Assembly: GCA_036960375.1 (NCBI GenBank)
Contig: JBALVY010000002.1
Coordinates: 124,001-188,000 of the forward strand
Source: CAWVSB01 sp036960375
Lineage (GTDB): Bacteria; Pseudomonadota; Gammaproteobacteria; Pseudomonadales; CAWVSB01
DNA: 64,000 nt
Direction: 5' to 3'
The translations under genes and the position numbers were made by a program. The notes beneath the pieces were generated by a model. The model saw only the letters and a list, made by a program, of their open reading frames with translations, was not told the DNA's origin and searched no databases. Below are positions 34,882 through 43,663 of this stretch, piece by piece (the stretch's first letter is position 1; every line of letters starts with the position of its first letter).

Positions 34882-36231
34882 ATGAGTGGATCTGCGTTGA
34901 AAGCAGAGCGTTGGGGCAGTAGTTGGACACTGGTTATGGTGGTGTCCGGCTCCGTTATAGGCTTCAGTAATATCTGGTGGCTGCCGGTGATTGCCGGTCA
35001 GAACGGCGCGGGTGCATTCTGGATTGCCTATCTGCTGGGCCTGTTGCTGGTGGGTGTGCCCTTAATTATTGCTGAGCTGACTATTGGTGCCGCGGGCCAG
35101 GCAGACCCGGTAACCGCTATGGGGAATTTGGCTGTGCGGTCAGCTCGTGGTTGGGTGTGGTCCGGGGTGGGCTGGCTTACTTGTCTGGCGGGTCTGTTAT
35201 TGGCCCCTCTCTATGTTGTTGTTGCTGGCTGGGCTGCCGCTTATATGGTCATGTCGGGTAGTGGGGAGTTTTTAGGCAGTGACCTGGATATGGCTGGGGA
35301 GGTGTTCGCCGCGGTGTTTTCGGGGCAGCATCACGTCTGGTATTGGAGTGGCGCTGTATTGCTGTTGGCCATGGGCATATCAGCCTGTGGAGTGAATAAG
35401 GGAGTGGGTCTGTCGGCTCGCATACTTGTTCCTCTCGGATTAGCTCTGTTAGTGGCTATAGCCTATTTTTCTCGCCACTTTGGCAATGTGGGGGCAACCG
35501 TCGAATTTATGGTAACGCCGGATTGGGCCGGGCTCGATTGGTCTACCTTAATCATGGCCTTAACCTACGGCATCTTTTCTCTTGGTATTGGCACTGGCGT
35601 GATGATCGCCATGGGTAATTACGTGCCGTATAAGCAAGATATCCCTGTCGCTGCGCTGGCAATTGTATTGGTTGAATTTAGCGCTTCAGTGCTGGCAGGG
35701 TATGTGATTCTGCCGATGGTGTTTAATCAGAATATAGAAATTACCGGTGGGGTCGCATTACTCTTTGTTGCGGTGCCGGTGTCTTTTGGCAGCGTCACCT
35801 ACGGTGGTTATCTCTTATCATTACTTTATGTGGCGGTTCTTATTGCCGCCATCACGTCTTTAATAGCTCTGCTGGAGCCATCTGTGGCTGCCTTGCAAGC
35901 CCGTAGTAAAGTCAGTCGGCCTGTTGCGGTGTTATTGGTAGGCTCGGTGATAGGGTTGCTGTCTCATTTGTGCCTGGTCGCTCTGGAATATGACGGGCAA
36001 TGGGAGTCGGGCAACTGGTTTTATGGTCTGGATGCCTTAAGCCGCTATTTATTACCTGCGGTTGGCTTGGCTGTGGCTATATTCGTGAGTTGGGTGGTTA
36101 GATCTCGGGTGGTGCGTGATGAGTTTGAAGAAATGCCCGGTTTTATTTTCACTTTATGGCGCTATAGTTTGCGTTTTATCGCTCTACCTGCCTTGCTAAT
36201 AGTCTGGTTTTTATACGTTTTTGTTAATTAG
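34882..36231 (+). CDS. Sodium-dependent transporter (NSS/SNF family)
   Basis: 449 residues with about 11-12 membrane helices. The N-terminus is typical: WGSSWTLVMVVSGSVIGFSN and IWWLPVIAGQNGAGAFW, matching TM1 of neurotransmitter:sodium symporters with its unwound region. It imports an amino acid or related solute with Na+. It lies between smpB (divergent) and ratA. Confidence 0.85.
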   Translation: MSGSALKAERWGSSWTLVMVVSGSVIGFSNIWWLPVIAGQNGAGAFWIAYLLGLLLVGVPLIIAELTIGAAGQADPVTAMGNLAVRSARGWVWSGVGWLTCLAGLLLAPLYVVVAGWAAAYMVMSGSGEFLGSDLDMAGEVFAAVFSGQHHVWYWSGAVLLLAMGISACGVNKGVGLSARILVPLGLALLVAIAYFSRHFGNVGATVEFMVTPDWAGLDWSTLIMALTYGIFSLGIGTGVMIAMGNYVPYKQDIPVAALAIVLVEFSASVLAGYVILPMVFNQNIEITGGVALLFVAVPVSFGSVTYGGYLLSLLYVAVLIAAITSLIALLEPSVAALQARSKVSRPVAVLLVGSVIGLLSHLCLVALEYDGQWESGNWFYGLDALSRYLLPAVGLAVAIFVSWVVRSRVVRDEFEEMPGFIFTLWRYSLRFIALPALLIVWFLYVFVN

Positions 36232-36300
36232 CACTTATAGTTAGCCACAGCTTTACTGAATCGGCTAAAATCGCCGGCTACTGGTAAGCAGGTTCAAATT

Positions 36301-36732
36301 TTGGCAGATATTCATCGCAGTGCATTATTACCCTTTCCCGCTCAGGATGTATTTGAGCTGGTGAATGAGGTTGGCTCATACCCGGACTATATGGACGGCT
36401 GCGTCGGTGCCCAGGTGCTCAGTAGAACTGAGGATAGCATGACAGCACGTCTTGACTTGTCCAAGGCCGGGGTATCGCAGAGTTTTACCACCAGTAATGA
36501 ATTACGAGCGGGTGAGAGTATTCGAATGACCTTGGTTGATGGCCCTTTTGAACATTTTGAGGGGCTGTGGAATTTTCAGCCCTTGGGCGCAGTGGCATGC
36601 AAGGTGACCCTCGATCTGCATTTTAGTTTAACGGGCGCCGTGGCTAGCGCTGCGGCAGGTAAACTGTTTGCAGCGGTCGGTAATAACCTGGTTGATGCCC
36701 TGTGTAAAAGAGCGAATGAAAAATATGGTTGA
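36301..36732 (+). CDS. ratA: RatA/Coq10 START-domain protein
   Basis: 143 residues from TTG 36301; this start gives MADIHRSALLPFPAQ, the usual family beginning. FTTSNELRAGES and LVDGPFEHFEG are family motifs of the START-like fold (Coq10). Known as RatA in E. coli, linked to ribosome association, and to ubiquinone in Coq10; which applies here is unknown. The position beside smpB and rnfH is conserved. Confidence 0.85.
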   Translation: MADIHRSALLPFPAQDVFELVNEVGSYPDYMDGCVGAQVLSRTEDSMTARLDLSKAGVSQSFTTSNELRAGESIRMTLVDGPFEHFEGLWNFQPLGAVACKVTLDLHFSLTGAVASAAAGKLFAAVGNNLVDALCKRANEKYG

Positions 36733-37039
36733 TGAAACAATTACGGTCGAAGTTGCCTTTGCTCTGCCAGATAAGCAGCGAATCATAGCTTTGCAAGTGA
36801 AGCCTGGTACTACGGCGGTAGAGGCTGCAGTACAGTCTGGTATCGATAAGGTATTTCCGGAGATTGATCTGGAGCAGGCAGATATGGGTGTATTTGGAAA
36901 ATCAGTCAAGCCTGCAACGTATATTCTTGAGGCCGGCGAGCGGGTAGAGATATATCGCCCGCTTATTATTGATCCCAAAGAGGTGAGAAAGAAAAGAGCA
37001 GCTGATGCTGCAGCCAAGAAAGCCGCAGCAAAAACCTAG
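36725..37039 (+). CDS. rnfH: RnfH family ubiquitin-like protein
   Basis: 104 residues from ATG 36725. The sequence ITVEVAFALPDKQRIIALQV and VEIYRPLIIDPKEVRKKR match the family. The ATG at 36716 is 9 bp earlier and possible. It overlaps the ratA end. A beta-grasp fold of poorly known function, conserved beside ratA and bamE. Confidence 0.87.
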   Translation: MVDETITVEVAFALPDKQRIIALQVKPGTTAVEAAVQSGIDKVFPEIDLEQADMGVFGKSVKPATYILEAGERVEIYRPLIIDPKEVRKKRAADAAAKKAAAKT

Positions 37040-37045
37040 CGGCTT

Positions 37046-37399
37046 TTATTGGTACATGGGGTTATTTGCCGAGCTTGGTACCCAGTCACCTTCGAAAGAA
37101 GTCATAACGTCGTTTTCGAAGAATATGGTTAGCCGCTCGTCAAGCCCTGGCCTGCCAGCTTTATTCATCTTGTAGTAGTAATCCCAGCGCTCCTGATGAA
37201 AGGTATCCTGGATTTGTGGCGTGCCCAGAATATAACGAACCTGACTTCGAGACATACCGGGTTGCAGTTGGTCAACCATTTCCTGAGTGACAACATTACC
37301 CTGCTCTATATCGATTTTATAGACACCGGGAAACTGCGAGCATGCACTCAGAATGCTGGTCAATACTAGGGTTAGGGCAATTGTAGTTATTTTTTGCAT
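37046..37399 (-). CDS. bamE: BamE, outer membrane assembly lipoprotein
   Basis: 117 residues with lipobox ILSAC (Cys20). The BamE core is readable: VTQEMVDQLQPGMSRSQVRY, ILGTPQIQDTFH and RWDYYYKMN. It supports BamA in folding outer membrane proteins. It converges with rnfH (6 bp apart) and is divergent from fur. Confidence 0.93.
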   Translation of the reverse strand: MQKITTIALTLVLTSILSACSQFPGVYKIDIEQGNVVTQEMVDQLQPGMSRSQVRYILGTPQIQDTFHQERWDYYYKMNKAGRPGLDERLTIFFENDVMTSFEGDWVPSSANNPMYQ

Positions 37400-37481
37400 C
37401 TGTTGGTTACTTCACTTAGAGTACTTATGAGATGGGAATGATACCCCAATAAATTCAATCCTGCGATGGGTCAAGCGTAAC

Positions 37482-37895
37482 ATGTCAGAAGGAAATCAGG
37501 AACTCCGAAAGGCTGGTTTAAAAGTTACCCTGCCAAGAGTCAAGATATTGAACATTCTTGAGTCTGGTGGTGATGGAAAGCGCCATATGAGCGCCGAAGA
37601 CGTTTACCGCAGCTTGCTGAAGCTTGGCGAAGACGTTGGGCTTGCTACAGTTTACAGGGTTCTCACTCAGTTTGAATCTGCCGGCCTGGTAGTACGCCAC
37701 AATTTTGAAGGTGGTCATTCAGTCTTTGAAATGTCGCAGGAACAGCATCATGATCACATGGTGTGTCTTGATTCCGGCGACGTTATTGAGTTTTTTGATG
37801 AGATTATCGAAAAATGCCAGCATGAAATAGCTGAACGTCACGGCTATGAGTTGGTTGATCACAGCCTGGTATTATACGTGCGGCCTAAAAGCTAG
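37482..37895 (+). CDS. fur: Ferric uptake regulator Fur
   Basis: 137 residues: winged-helix DNA-binding half with TLPRVKILNILE and LATVYRVLTQFE, then the metal-binding HHDHMVCLDSGDVIEF. The Cys-x2-Cys found in E. coli Fur is reduced to a single Cys (CLDS), as in Pseudomonas Fur. It represses iron-uptake genes when iron is enough. It lies in the conserved bamE-fur-recN order. Confidence 0.95.
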   Translation: MSEGNQELRKAGLKVTLPRVKILNILESGGDGKRHMSAEDVYRSLLKLGEDVGLATVYRVLTQFESAGLVVRHNFEGGHSVFEMSQEQHHDHMVCLDSGDVIEFFDEIIEKCQHEIAERHGYELVDHSLVLYVRPKS

Positions 37896-38010
37896 GAATC
37901 AGGAGTCCCAAGGGCGTCAACATCTCGGCGGTAATGTGGGTTACCGTATTATCGAAGCCAATGTACGTGAATTGTTAGACGGGCCGGCCGACCAGGCGTC
38001 ATGGAGCTAG
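37896..38010 (+). other. Short coding-like fragment between fur and recN
   Basis: From about 37897 one frame gives NQESQGRQHLGGNVGYRII and further EANVRELLDGPADQAS to TAG at 38008. It has no start codon or ribosome site and overlaps the recN stop. It looks like the tail of a lost gene; I do not recognise the family. Confidence 0.3.
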
Positions 38011-39665
38011 GCTGATCTACTCAGCATCTCGCTGGCATGAGCGCGCGTATTTTCCGTAATGTCGAGGCCTCCCAGCATGCGGGCAATTTCTTCTACCCTC
38101 TGATTGGCATCAAGTAACTTTAATTCTGTGTTGCTGGTGCGTTTACCAGTGCCTTTACTGACCACAAAGTGATGGTGAGCCTGGCTTGCGACTTGCGCCA
38201 GGTGGGTGACACAAAGTATTTGGTTTTCTTGTCCTAACTCTCTTAAAAGCCTGCCAACTACCTCAGCTACGGCGCCGCCGATTCCCGAGTCGACTTCATC
38301 AAATATCAGCGTCGGGATCGCATTATGCCGTGCAATGACAACTTGAATCGCCAGACCAATACGTGAAAGCTCGCCGCCTGAGGCAACTTTCGATAGGGCC
38401 TGCGGTGGCTGCCCGGGGTTTGTACTGACCAGAAGGTCGATTTGTTCCAGGCCGCAAGCACCTGGTTGTTCAAGTGGCGATAAGCCGAAAATGACGTTGC
38501 AGTTTTCCATGCGCAGAGATTTAAGTTGCTGTGTCACTTCCTTTTGTAATCGCGTAGCGCCCTTTTTGCGTTTGGCGCTAAGCTGCTGGCTCTGGCTGGT
38601 TAAGGCTTCTAATTGTTGAGTTGCCTGTAGCTCTAGGGCATGAATACGTTCGTCGCTGCAGTCGAGAAGATCCAGCTCTTGTTGTAACTTGGCTAGCAGC
38701 GCGTCGACATCAGTGGCGTCAATACGGTGTTTGCGGGCAATGTCGTATACCGCGCTGAGTCGTGCTTCCACTTGTTCCAGGCGAGCGGGGTCACAGTCAA
38801 AGTTGTCTAAGTGCTGATGAATAGCGCTGGCCGCCTCGTCAGCTTGAATCAAGGCGCTATCGAGCATGGCCAAAGCCTCGTTTAATGCCTCGGATCGCTC
38901 AGGTAATGCGGAGAGTATCTGCTTGGCGCGGGCCAACTGGCTAGCGATGCCTTTTTCGTCCTCGCACAGTAATAGGGCTTGCTGGCTGGCAGACAAAATA
39001 CCCTCGGCGTTAGCCAGTACCCGTTGTTCCTGCTCCAGTGTGCCTAGTTCGCCTTCCATTAGGCCCAGCAGTTCCAGCTCTTCAATCTGAAATTTGAGAA
39101 ATTCAGCTCGCGCGCTGTCATCCGCGCTGGAGTCTAGCAGGCCAGACAATAGCTTCTTTGTCTGTTGCCATTGCTGGTAGGCGACATCAACGTCTTCGGC
39201 CAACGGCAGACTGCCGGAAAAGGCATCGAGAATATGCTGTTGGGTGGCTCTATTTTGCAGCGATTGATGCTGGTGCTGACCATGAATATCTATGAGTCGT
39301 GAACCTAGTTCACGCAGGTCTTGTAGTGTGCATGGGCGGCCATTGATAAAGGCACGAGATTTACCATCCTTGCTGATGACCCGTCGCAGTAGGCAGTCCT
39401 GTTCTTGTTCCAGCTCTCGTTGTTTGAGCCAGTTGAGGGCGGCAGAATTGTTACCTATATCAAAGCCTGCATTGATCTCGGCTTTATTGCCATCAGGCCC
39501 CACCGCTGCGGGGTTGGCTCGGTCACCCAGAGCCAGGCCCAGGGCGTCAAGGGTGATTGATTTTCCCGCCCCGGTTTCACCAGTAATTGCGGTCATCCCT
39601 TCCGCCAGCTCCATATCGACGTGCTGGGCAATGGCGTAATTGTGAATAGTGATATGGGATAGCAT
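38007..39665 (-). CDS. recN: RecN, SMC-like DNA repair protein
   Basis: 552 residues. The Walker A motif GETGAGKSITLDAL is near the start, the central region is coiled coil, and the C-terminus has the ABC signature LSRIGLAI and Walker B PTLIFDEVDSGIGG. It acts early in double-strand break repair. No clear LexA box appears in its upstream region. It is divergent from hrcA. Confidence 0.95.
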   Translation of the reverse strand: MLSHITIHNYAIAQHVDMELAEGMTAITGETGAGKSITLDALGLALGDRANPAAVGPDGNKAEINAGFDIGNNSAALNWLKQRELEQEQDCLLRRVISKDGKSRAFINGRPCTLQDLRELGSRLIDIHGQHQHQSLQNRATQQHILDAFSGSLPLAEDVDVAYQQWQQTKKLLSGLLDSSADDSARAEFLKFQIEELELLGLMEGELGTLEQEQRVLANAEGILSASQQALLLCEDEKGIASQLARAKQILSALPERSEALNEALAMLDSALIQADEAASAIHQHLDNFDCDPARLEQVEARLSAVYDIARKHRIDATDVDALLAKLQQELDLLDCSDERIHALELQATQQLEALTSQSQQLSAKRKKGATRLQKEVTQQLKSLRMENCNVIFGLSPLEQPGACGLEQIDLLVSTNPGQPPQALSKVASGGELSRIGLAIQVVIARHNAIPTLIFDEVDSGIGGAVAEVVGRLLRELGQENQILCVTHLAQVASQAHHHFVVSKGTGKRTSNTELKLLDANQRVEEIARMLGGLDITENTRAHASEMLSRSA

Positions 39666-39716
39666 GCGTTTTATTATCTTTTAGTGGTGAATGTGTGACT
39701 CTAGCAATCTCTGCCT

Positions 39717-39755
39717 TGGCCTGACAAGTATTGAAGACATGTTTGCTTCAGGCCA
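39717..39755. promoter_or_regulatory. 8-bp inverted repeat between recN and hrcA
   Basis: TGGCCTGA and TCAGGCCA form perfect arms separated by 23 bp, between the divergent starts. It could be an operator or a 5' hairpin of the hrcA mRNA. It is not CIRCE (TTAGCACTC-N9-GAGTGCTAA). Confidence 0.35.
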
Positions 39756-39798
39756 CCGCTATGCATAGAATCAGTTCACAGAGAGGAAATTATACTAT

Positions 39799-40827
39799 AT
39801 GGCGAAAGAAATTACAGAGCGCGGCCAGCAAGTTCTCAAGGCCTTGGTGGAGCATTATATCGAGGATGGCCAGCCGGTAGGTTCCAAGAATCTGCGTGAG
39901 TCGGCAGAGCTTAACTGTAGTCCGGCAACCGTACGTAACGTGATGGCGGATCTTGAAGATCGTGGCTTGATTATTTCTCCTCATACCTCTGCAGGCCGAG
40001 TGCCTACTGTTCAGGGATATCGTCTGTTTGTTGATACCCTAATAACTATGCAGCCTCTGGGAGGGCAAGAGCTCGGTGAGTTACAGCGAGGTTTGCGAGG
40101 GGGAATGTCGTCGGAGGAATTGGTCGCTTCTGCATCGAGATTATTGTCGCGGATATCAAATCAGGCAGGTTTGGTGACTTTGCCGCGACACGATGAAGTC
40201 ACTTTGCGCCAAGTAGAGTTTTTACCGCTTTCCGAGGGTAGGGTACTGGCGATACTTGTCTGTAACGAAAAGGAAGTCCAGAACCGCGTATTGGATCCCG
40301 GGCGTGATTTTTCGGAGGAGGAGTTACGTCGGGCGGCAAATTACATTAACCAGCATTTTTCCGGTCAGCCGCTAACGACAATATCTGCCGCTTTGCTGGG
40401 ATCAATGCAGGAAGATAAAGACCAGCTGGCAAAGCTGATGCAGTCGGCCATCGATCTGTCGTCTCAAGCCTTTAATTCGGGCGAAGAAGGCGGATATGTG
40501 GTGGCAGGCGAGAGTCATTTACTGGATAACGGAGCAGCTAACATGCAGCACCTCAAAGGGCTATTTCAGGCCTTTGAGCAAAAAAAGGACTTGTTGCATC
40601 TTATGGATAGCTGCCTGGATGCCCAGGGTACCCGTATTTTCATTGGGGAAGAATCCGGCTACAGCGTATTGGACGACTATAGCGTCATCACTACCCCGTA
40701 TCAGGTATCAGGTGATGTGGTCGGTGTTTTGGGCGTTATTGGGCCTACGCGCATGTCATATGAGCGAGTGATACCGTTGGTAGACATTACTTCACGCTTG
40801 TTGAGCGCCGCATTAGCCAAATCTTAG
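39799..40827 (+). CDS. hrcA: Heat-inducible repressor HrcA
   Basis: 342 residues with an N-terminal winged helix (LRESAELNCSPATVRNVMADLE) and SAGRVPTVQGYR, and a C-terminal GAF-like dimer domain. HrcA binds CIRCE sites to repress groESL and dnaK operons in many bacteria. No CIRCE is visible in this window, so its target here may be groESL elsewhere. It precedes grpE. Confidence 0.93.
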   Translation: MAKEITERGQQVLKALVEHYIEDGQPVGSKNLRESAELNCSPATVRNVMADLEDRGLIISPHTSAGRVPTVQGYRLFVDTLITMQPLGGQELGELQRGLRGGMSSEELVASASRLLSRISNQAGLVTLPRHDEVTLRQVEFLPLSEGRVLAILVCNEKEVQNRVLDPGRDFSEEELRRAANYINQHFSGQPLTTISAALLGSMQEDKDQLAKLMQSAIDLSSQAFNSGEEGGYVVAGESHLLDNGAANMQHLKGLFQAFEQKKDLLHLMDSCLDAQGTRIFIGEESGYSVLDDYSVITTPYQVSGDVVGVLGVIGPTRMSYERVIPLVDITSRLLSAALAKS

Positions 40828-40849
40828 CCTCAAAAAGCGCCAATTCAGC

Positions 40850-40877
40850 CTTGAAATCATTCATTTTACCCCCATAT
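40850..40877 (+). promoter_or_regulatory. Sigma-32 type heat-shock promoter of grpE
   Basis: CTTGAAA, 13 bp, then CCCCATAT: an exact match to the RpoH promoter consensus, 61 bp before the grpE GTG. Confidence 0.85.
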
Positions 40878-40937
40878 CGGTGGAGACTTTAATTTGGCGT
40901 GGCTGTTGCTGCGTGCAACCGTGTTGGGAGAACACCT

Positions 40938-41522
40938 GTGAGTAATGAAGAAGAGAAGCAAACCCAGACCGAAGATACCTTCATTGAGGGTGCTGCCCCA
41001 GAGGGCGAGGAGGCAGTCGATGCGCCCGAGAATGATGGTGCCGGTGGCGAAGCCGTTGACCTGGAGCAGAAGGTTAAAGACCTTGAGGCTCGTTTGAATG
41101 ATGGTAGAGACCAGGTTCTACGTGCTCAGGCTGAAATGCAGAATGTCCGCCGCAGAGCTGAAAAGGACGTTGAAAACGCGCGTCGCTATGCATTAGAGAA
41201 ATTTTCAGTAGATCTACTTCCAGTGGTCGATAACCTTGAGCGTACGCTGGAAAATGCCCCGGATGACGAGGCGGTCAAGGTTATTGTTGAAGGCGTCGAG
41301 CTGACCCTGAAGAGTTTCTCTGATGCGCTGGGGCGCTTTCAGATCGTGGCTGTAGACCCCGCTGGCGAGCCTTTTGACCCGCAGCTACACCAGGCTATGA
41401 CCATGGTGCCTAACCCCGATATTGAGCCAAATACCGTGATGCACGTTGTGCAGAAGGGTTATACGCTCAATGGCAGATTGATCCGCCCGGCAATGGTCGT
41501 AGTGTCGCAGGCGGTCAGTTAA
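40938..41522 (+). CDS. grpE: GrpE nucleotide exchange factor
   Basis: 194 residues from GTG 40938, set by GGGAG 7 bp upstream; an upstream in-frame start would fall in the promoter transcript leader. An acidic N-terminus is followed by the long coiled coil (AQAEMQNVRRRAEKDVEN) and the beta domain (FDPQLHQAMTMV, VMHVVQKGYTLNGRLIRPA). It releases ADP from DnaK. Confidence 0.94.
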   Translation: MSNEEEKQTQTEDTFIEGAAPEGEEAVDAPENDGAGGEAVDLEQKVKDLEARLNDGRDQVLRAQAEMQNVRRRAEKDVENARRYALEKFSVDLLPVVDNLERTLENAPDDEAVKVIVEGVELTLKSFSDALGRFQIVAVDPAGEPFDPQLHQAMTMVPNPDIEPNTVMHVVQKGYTLNGRLIRPAMVVVSQAVS

Positions 41523-41538
41523 AAAATACCGGTCTGCT

Positions 41539-41566
41539 CTTGAAATAGTGAAGGGTGACCACATAT
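41539..41566 (+). promoter_or_regulatory. Second sigma-32 type promoter, before dnaK
   Basis: CTTGAAA, 13 bp, then CCACATAT, one mismatch from consensus and the same spacing as the grpE promoter. It lies 62 bp before dnaK and would give dnaK-dnaJ an extra heat-shock transcript. Confidence 0.7.
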
Positions 41567-41628
41567 AGATAGCAATCGTTAATCACTCGGGCTTAGCCTG
41601 GGTAAACAAAGTTTGGAGATGAGAATCC

Positions 41629-43557
41629 ATGGGTAAGATAATCGGAATCGATTTAGGAACAACTAATTCCTGTGTGGCTGTACTTGACGGCGACAAGGCC
41701 AAGGTTATTGAAAATGCAGAAGGTACGCGTACTACGCCTTCTATTGTCGCCTATGCCGACAATGATGAAATTCTGGTAGGGCAGCCGGCTAAACGTCAGG
41801 CGGTAACCAACCCTATCAACACCTTATACGCTGTAAAGCGTCTTATCGGTCGCAAGTTTGCCGATGATGTGGTGCAGAAAGACATTTCGATGGTGCCTTA
41901 TACCATCGCTGCTGCAGATAATGGCGATGCTTGGGTAGAAGCCCGAGGAGAAAGAATTGCGCCACCGCAGGTGTCTGCAGAAGTACTCAAGAAAATGAAG
42001 AGAACTGCCGAGGAATACCTGGGTGAGACTGTAACGGAAGCCGTTATTACTGTACCTGCTTATTTTAATGATTCGCAGCGTCAGGCGACTAAAGATGCGG
42101 GCCGTATTGCCGGTCTGGATGTTAAGCGCATTATCAACGAGCCGACCGCTGCTGCGCTGGCCTATGGTATGGATAAAGGCAAAGGCGATCACACCATAGC
42201 GGTATTTGACCTGGGTGGTGGTACTTTTGATATTTCGGTTATTGAGATTGCCGATGTCGATGGCGAAATGCAATTTGAAGTGCTGGCTACCAATGGTGAT
42301 ACTTTCCTGGGTGGTGAAGATTTCGACATGCGCTTGATCGACTATCTCGCGGAAGAGTTCAAGAAAGAAAATAGTCTGGATCTGAAAGGCGATCCTTTGG
42401 CCATGCAGCGTCTGAAAGAAGCAGCAGAAAAAGCCAAAATTGAGCTGTCATCCGCTCAGCAAACCGAAGTCAATCTGCCTTATATTACTGCAGATGCTAC
42501 CGGGCCTAAGCACTTGGTCGTGAAAATGACTCGTGCCAAGCTGGAGTCTCTGGTTGCTGATTTGGTAGAGCGGACTTTAGCGCCCGTACGTACGGCGATG
42601 AAAGATGCTGGTTTGTCTAACAGCGAAATACAGGACGTTATTTTGGTCGGCGGTCAGACCCGTATGCCCCTGGTACAGGAAAAAGTCACGGCGTTTTTTG
42701 GCAAAGAGCCACGTCGTGATGTGAACCCCGATGAAGCCGTTGCCATGGGTGCCGCGATTCAGGGTGCCGTATTGGCTGGTGATGTAAAAGATGTACTGTT
42801 ACTTGATGTGACACCGCTAAGCCTGGGTATCGAAACCATGGGTGGCGTAGCAACTTCGCTGATCGAGAAAAACACGACGATTCCTACCAAGAAATCTCAA
42901 GTATTCTCGACAGCAGAAGATAATCAGCCAGCGGTAACAATCCATGTTGTTCAGGGAGAGCGTAAACAGGCTGCCCAGAATAAGTCATTGGGTCGCTTTG
43001 ATTTGGCTGATATTCCACCCGCACAGCGTGGTATGCCGCAAATAGAGGTAACTTTTGATATAGATGCCAATGGTATCCTCAACGTATCGGCAAAAGACAA
43101 GGCTTCTGGTAAGGAGCAGTCTATTGTTATCAAGGCCTCTGGTGGTCTGTCTGATGAGGATATTGATCGCATGGTGGCTGATGCCGAGGCTAACGCCGAA
43201 GCTGACCGTCAGTTTGAAGAACTGGTAACAGCGCGCAATACTGCTGAAGGCTTGGCGCATGCAGCGAAAAAGACTTTGGAAGAGGCGGGTGATAAGGCTT
43301 CTGAAGAAGAGAAAGCGGCTATCGAAGCAGGTATCAAAGAAGTCGAAGAAGCTATCGCTGGTGAAGACAAAGAGGCGATGGACGCTGCTGCACAAAAGTT
43401 GTCTGAAGCATCCAGTGGTCTGGCTCAGAAGATGTATGCCGAGCAGGCTGCTCAAGCTGAGGCCGAAGGGGCTCAAGCCGATCAGCCCGAACAAACTGCG
43501 GGTGAAGACGTGGTTGATGCAGAGTTTGAAGAAGTTAAAGACGACGACAAGAAGTAA
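41629..43557 (+). CDS. dnaK: Hsp70 chaperone DnaK
   Basis: 642 residues, usual length. IIGIDLGTTNSCVAV starts the ATPase domain; the substrate domain and helical lid follow, ending in the acidic EEVKDDDKK tail. It folds nascent and stressed proteins with DnaJ and GrpE. Confidence 0.98.
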   Translation: MGKIIGIDLGTTNSCVAVLDGDKAKVIENAEGTRTTPSIVAYADNDEILVGQPAKRQAVTNPINTLYAVKRLIGRKFADDVVQKDISMVPYTIAAADNGDAWVEARGERIAPPQVSAEVLKKMKRTAEEYLGETVTEAVITVPAYFNDSQRQATKDAGRIAGLDVKRIINEPTAAALAYGMDKGKGDHTIAVFDLGGGTFDISVIEIADVDGEMQFEVLATNGDTFLGGEDFDMRLIDYLAEEFKKENSLDLKGDPLAMQRLKEAAEKAKIELSSAQQTEVNLPYITADATGPKHLVVKMTRAKLESLVADLVERTLAPVRTAMKDAGLSNSEIQDVILVGGQTRMPLVQEKVTAFFGKEPRRDVNPDEAVAMGAAIQGAVLAGDVKDVLLLDVTPLSLGIETMGGVATSLIEKNTTIPTKKSQVFSTAEDNQPAVTIHVVQGERKQAAQNKSLGRFDLADIPPAQRGMPQIEVTFDIDANGILNVSAKDKASGKEQSIVIKASGGLSDEDIDRMVADAEANAEADRQFEELVTARNTAEGLAHAAKKTLEEAGDKASEEEKAAIEAGIKEVEEAIAGEDKEAMDAAAQKLSEASSGLAQKMYAEQAAQAEAEGAQADQPEQTAGEDVVDAEFEEVKDDDKK

Positions 43558-43663
43558 TCTGTAGCTCGCTGCGAGAGCAGTGAGCTAACATAGATGGCAA
43601 GGCAGGGGTCAAGTCCGTAACAGGGCTTGGCCTTGTGCCGTAAAAAGAGATGTGGAAACAGGT

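Noticed and set aside
39666..39798. LexA (SOS) box in front of recN
   Set aside because: No CTGT-N8-ACAG match with a believable centre was found.
41824..43494. Long antisense open frames over dnaK
   Set aside because: They are opposite a highly conserved gene, have no ribosome sites and no protein-like features; they are shadows of codon bias.
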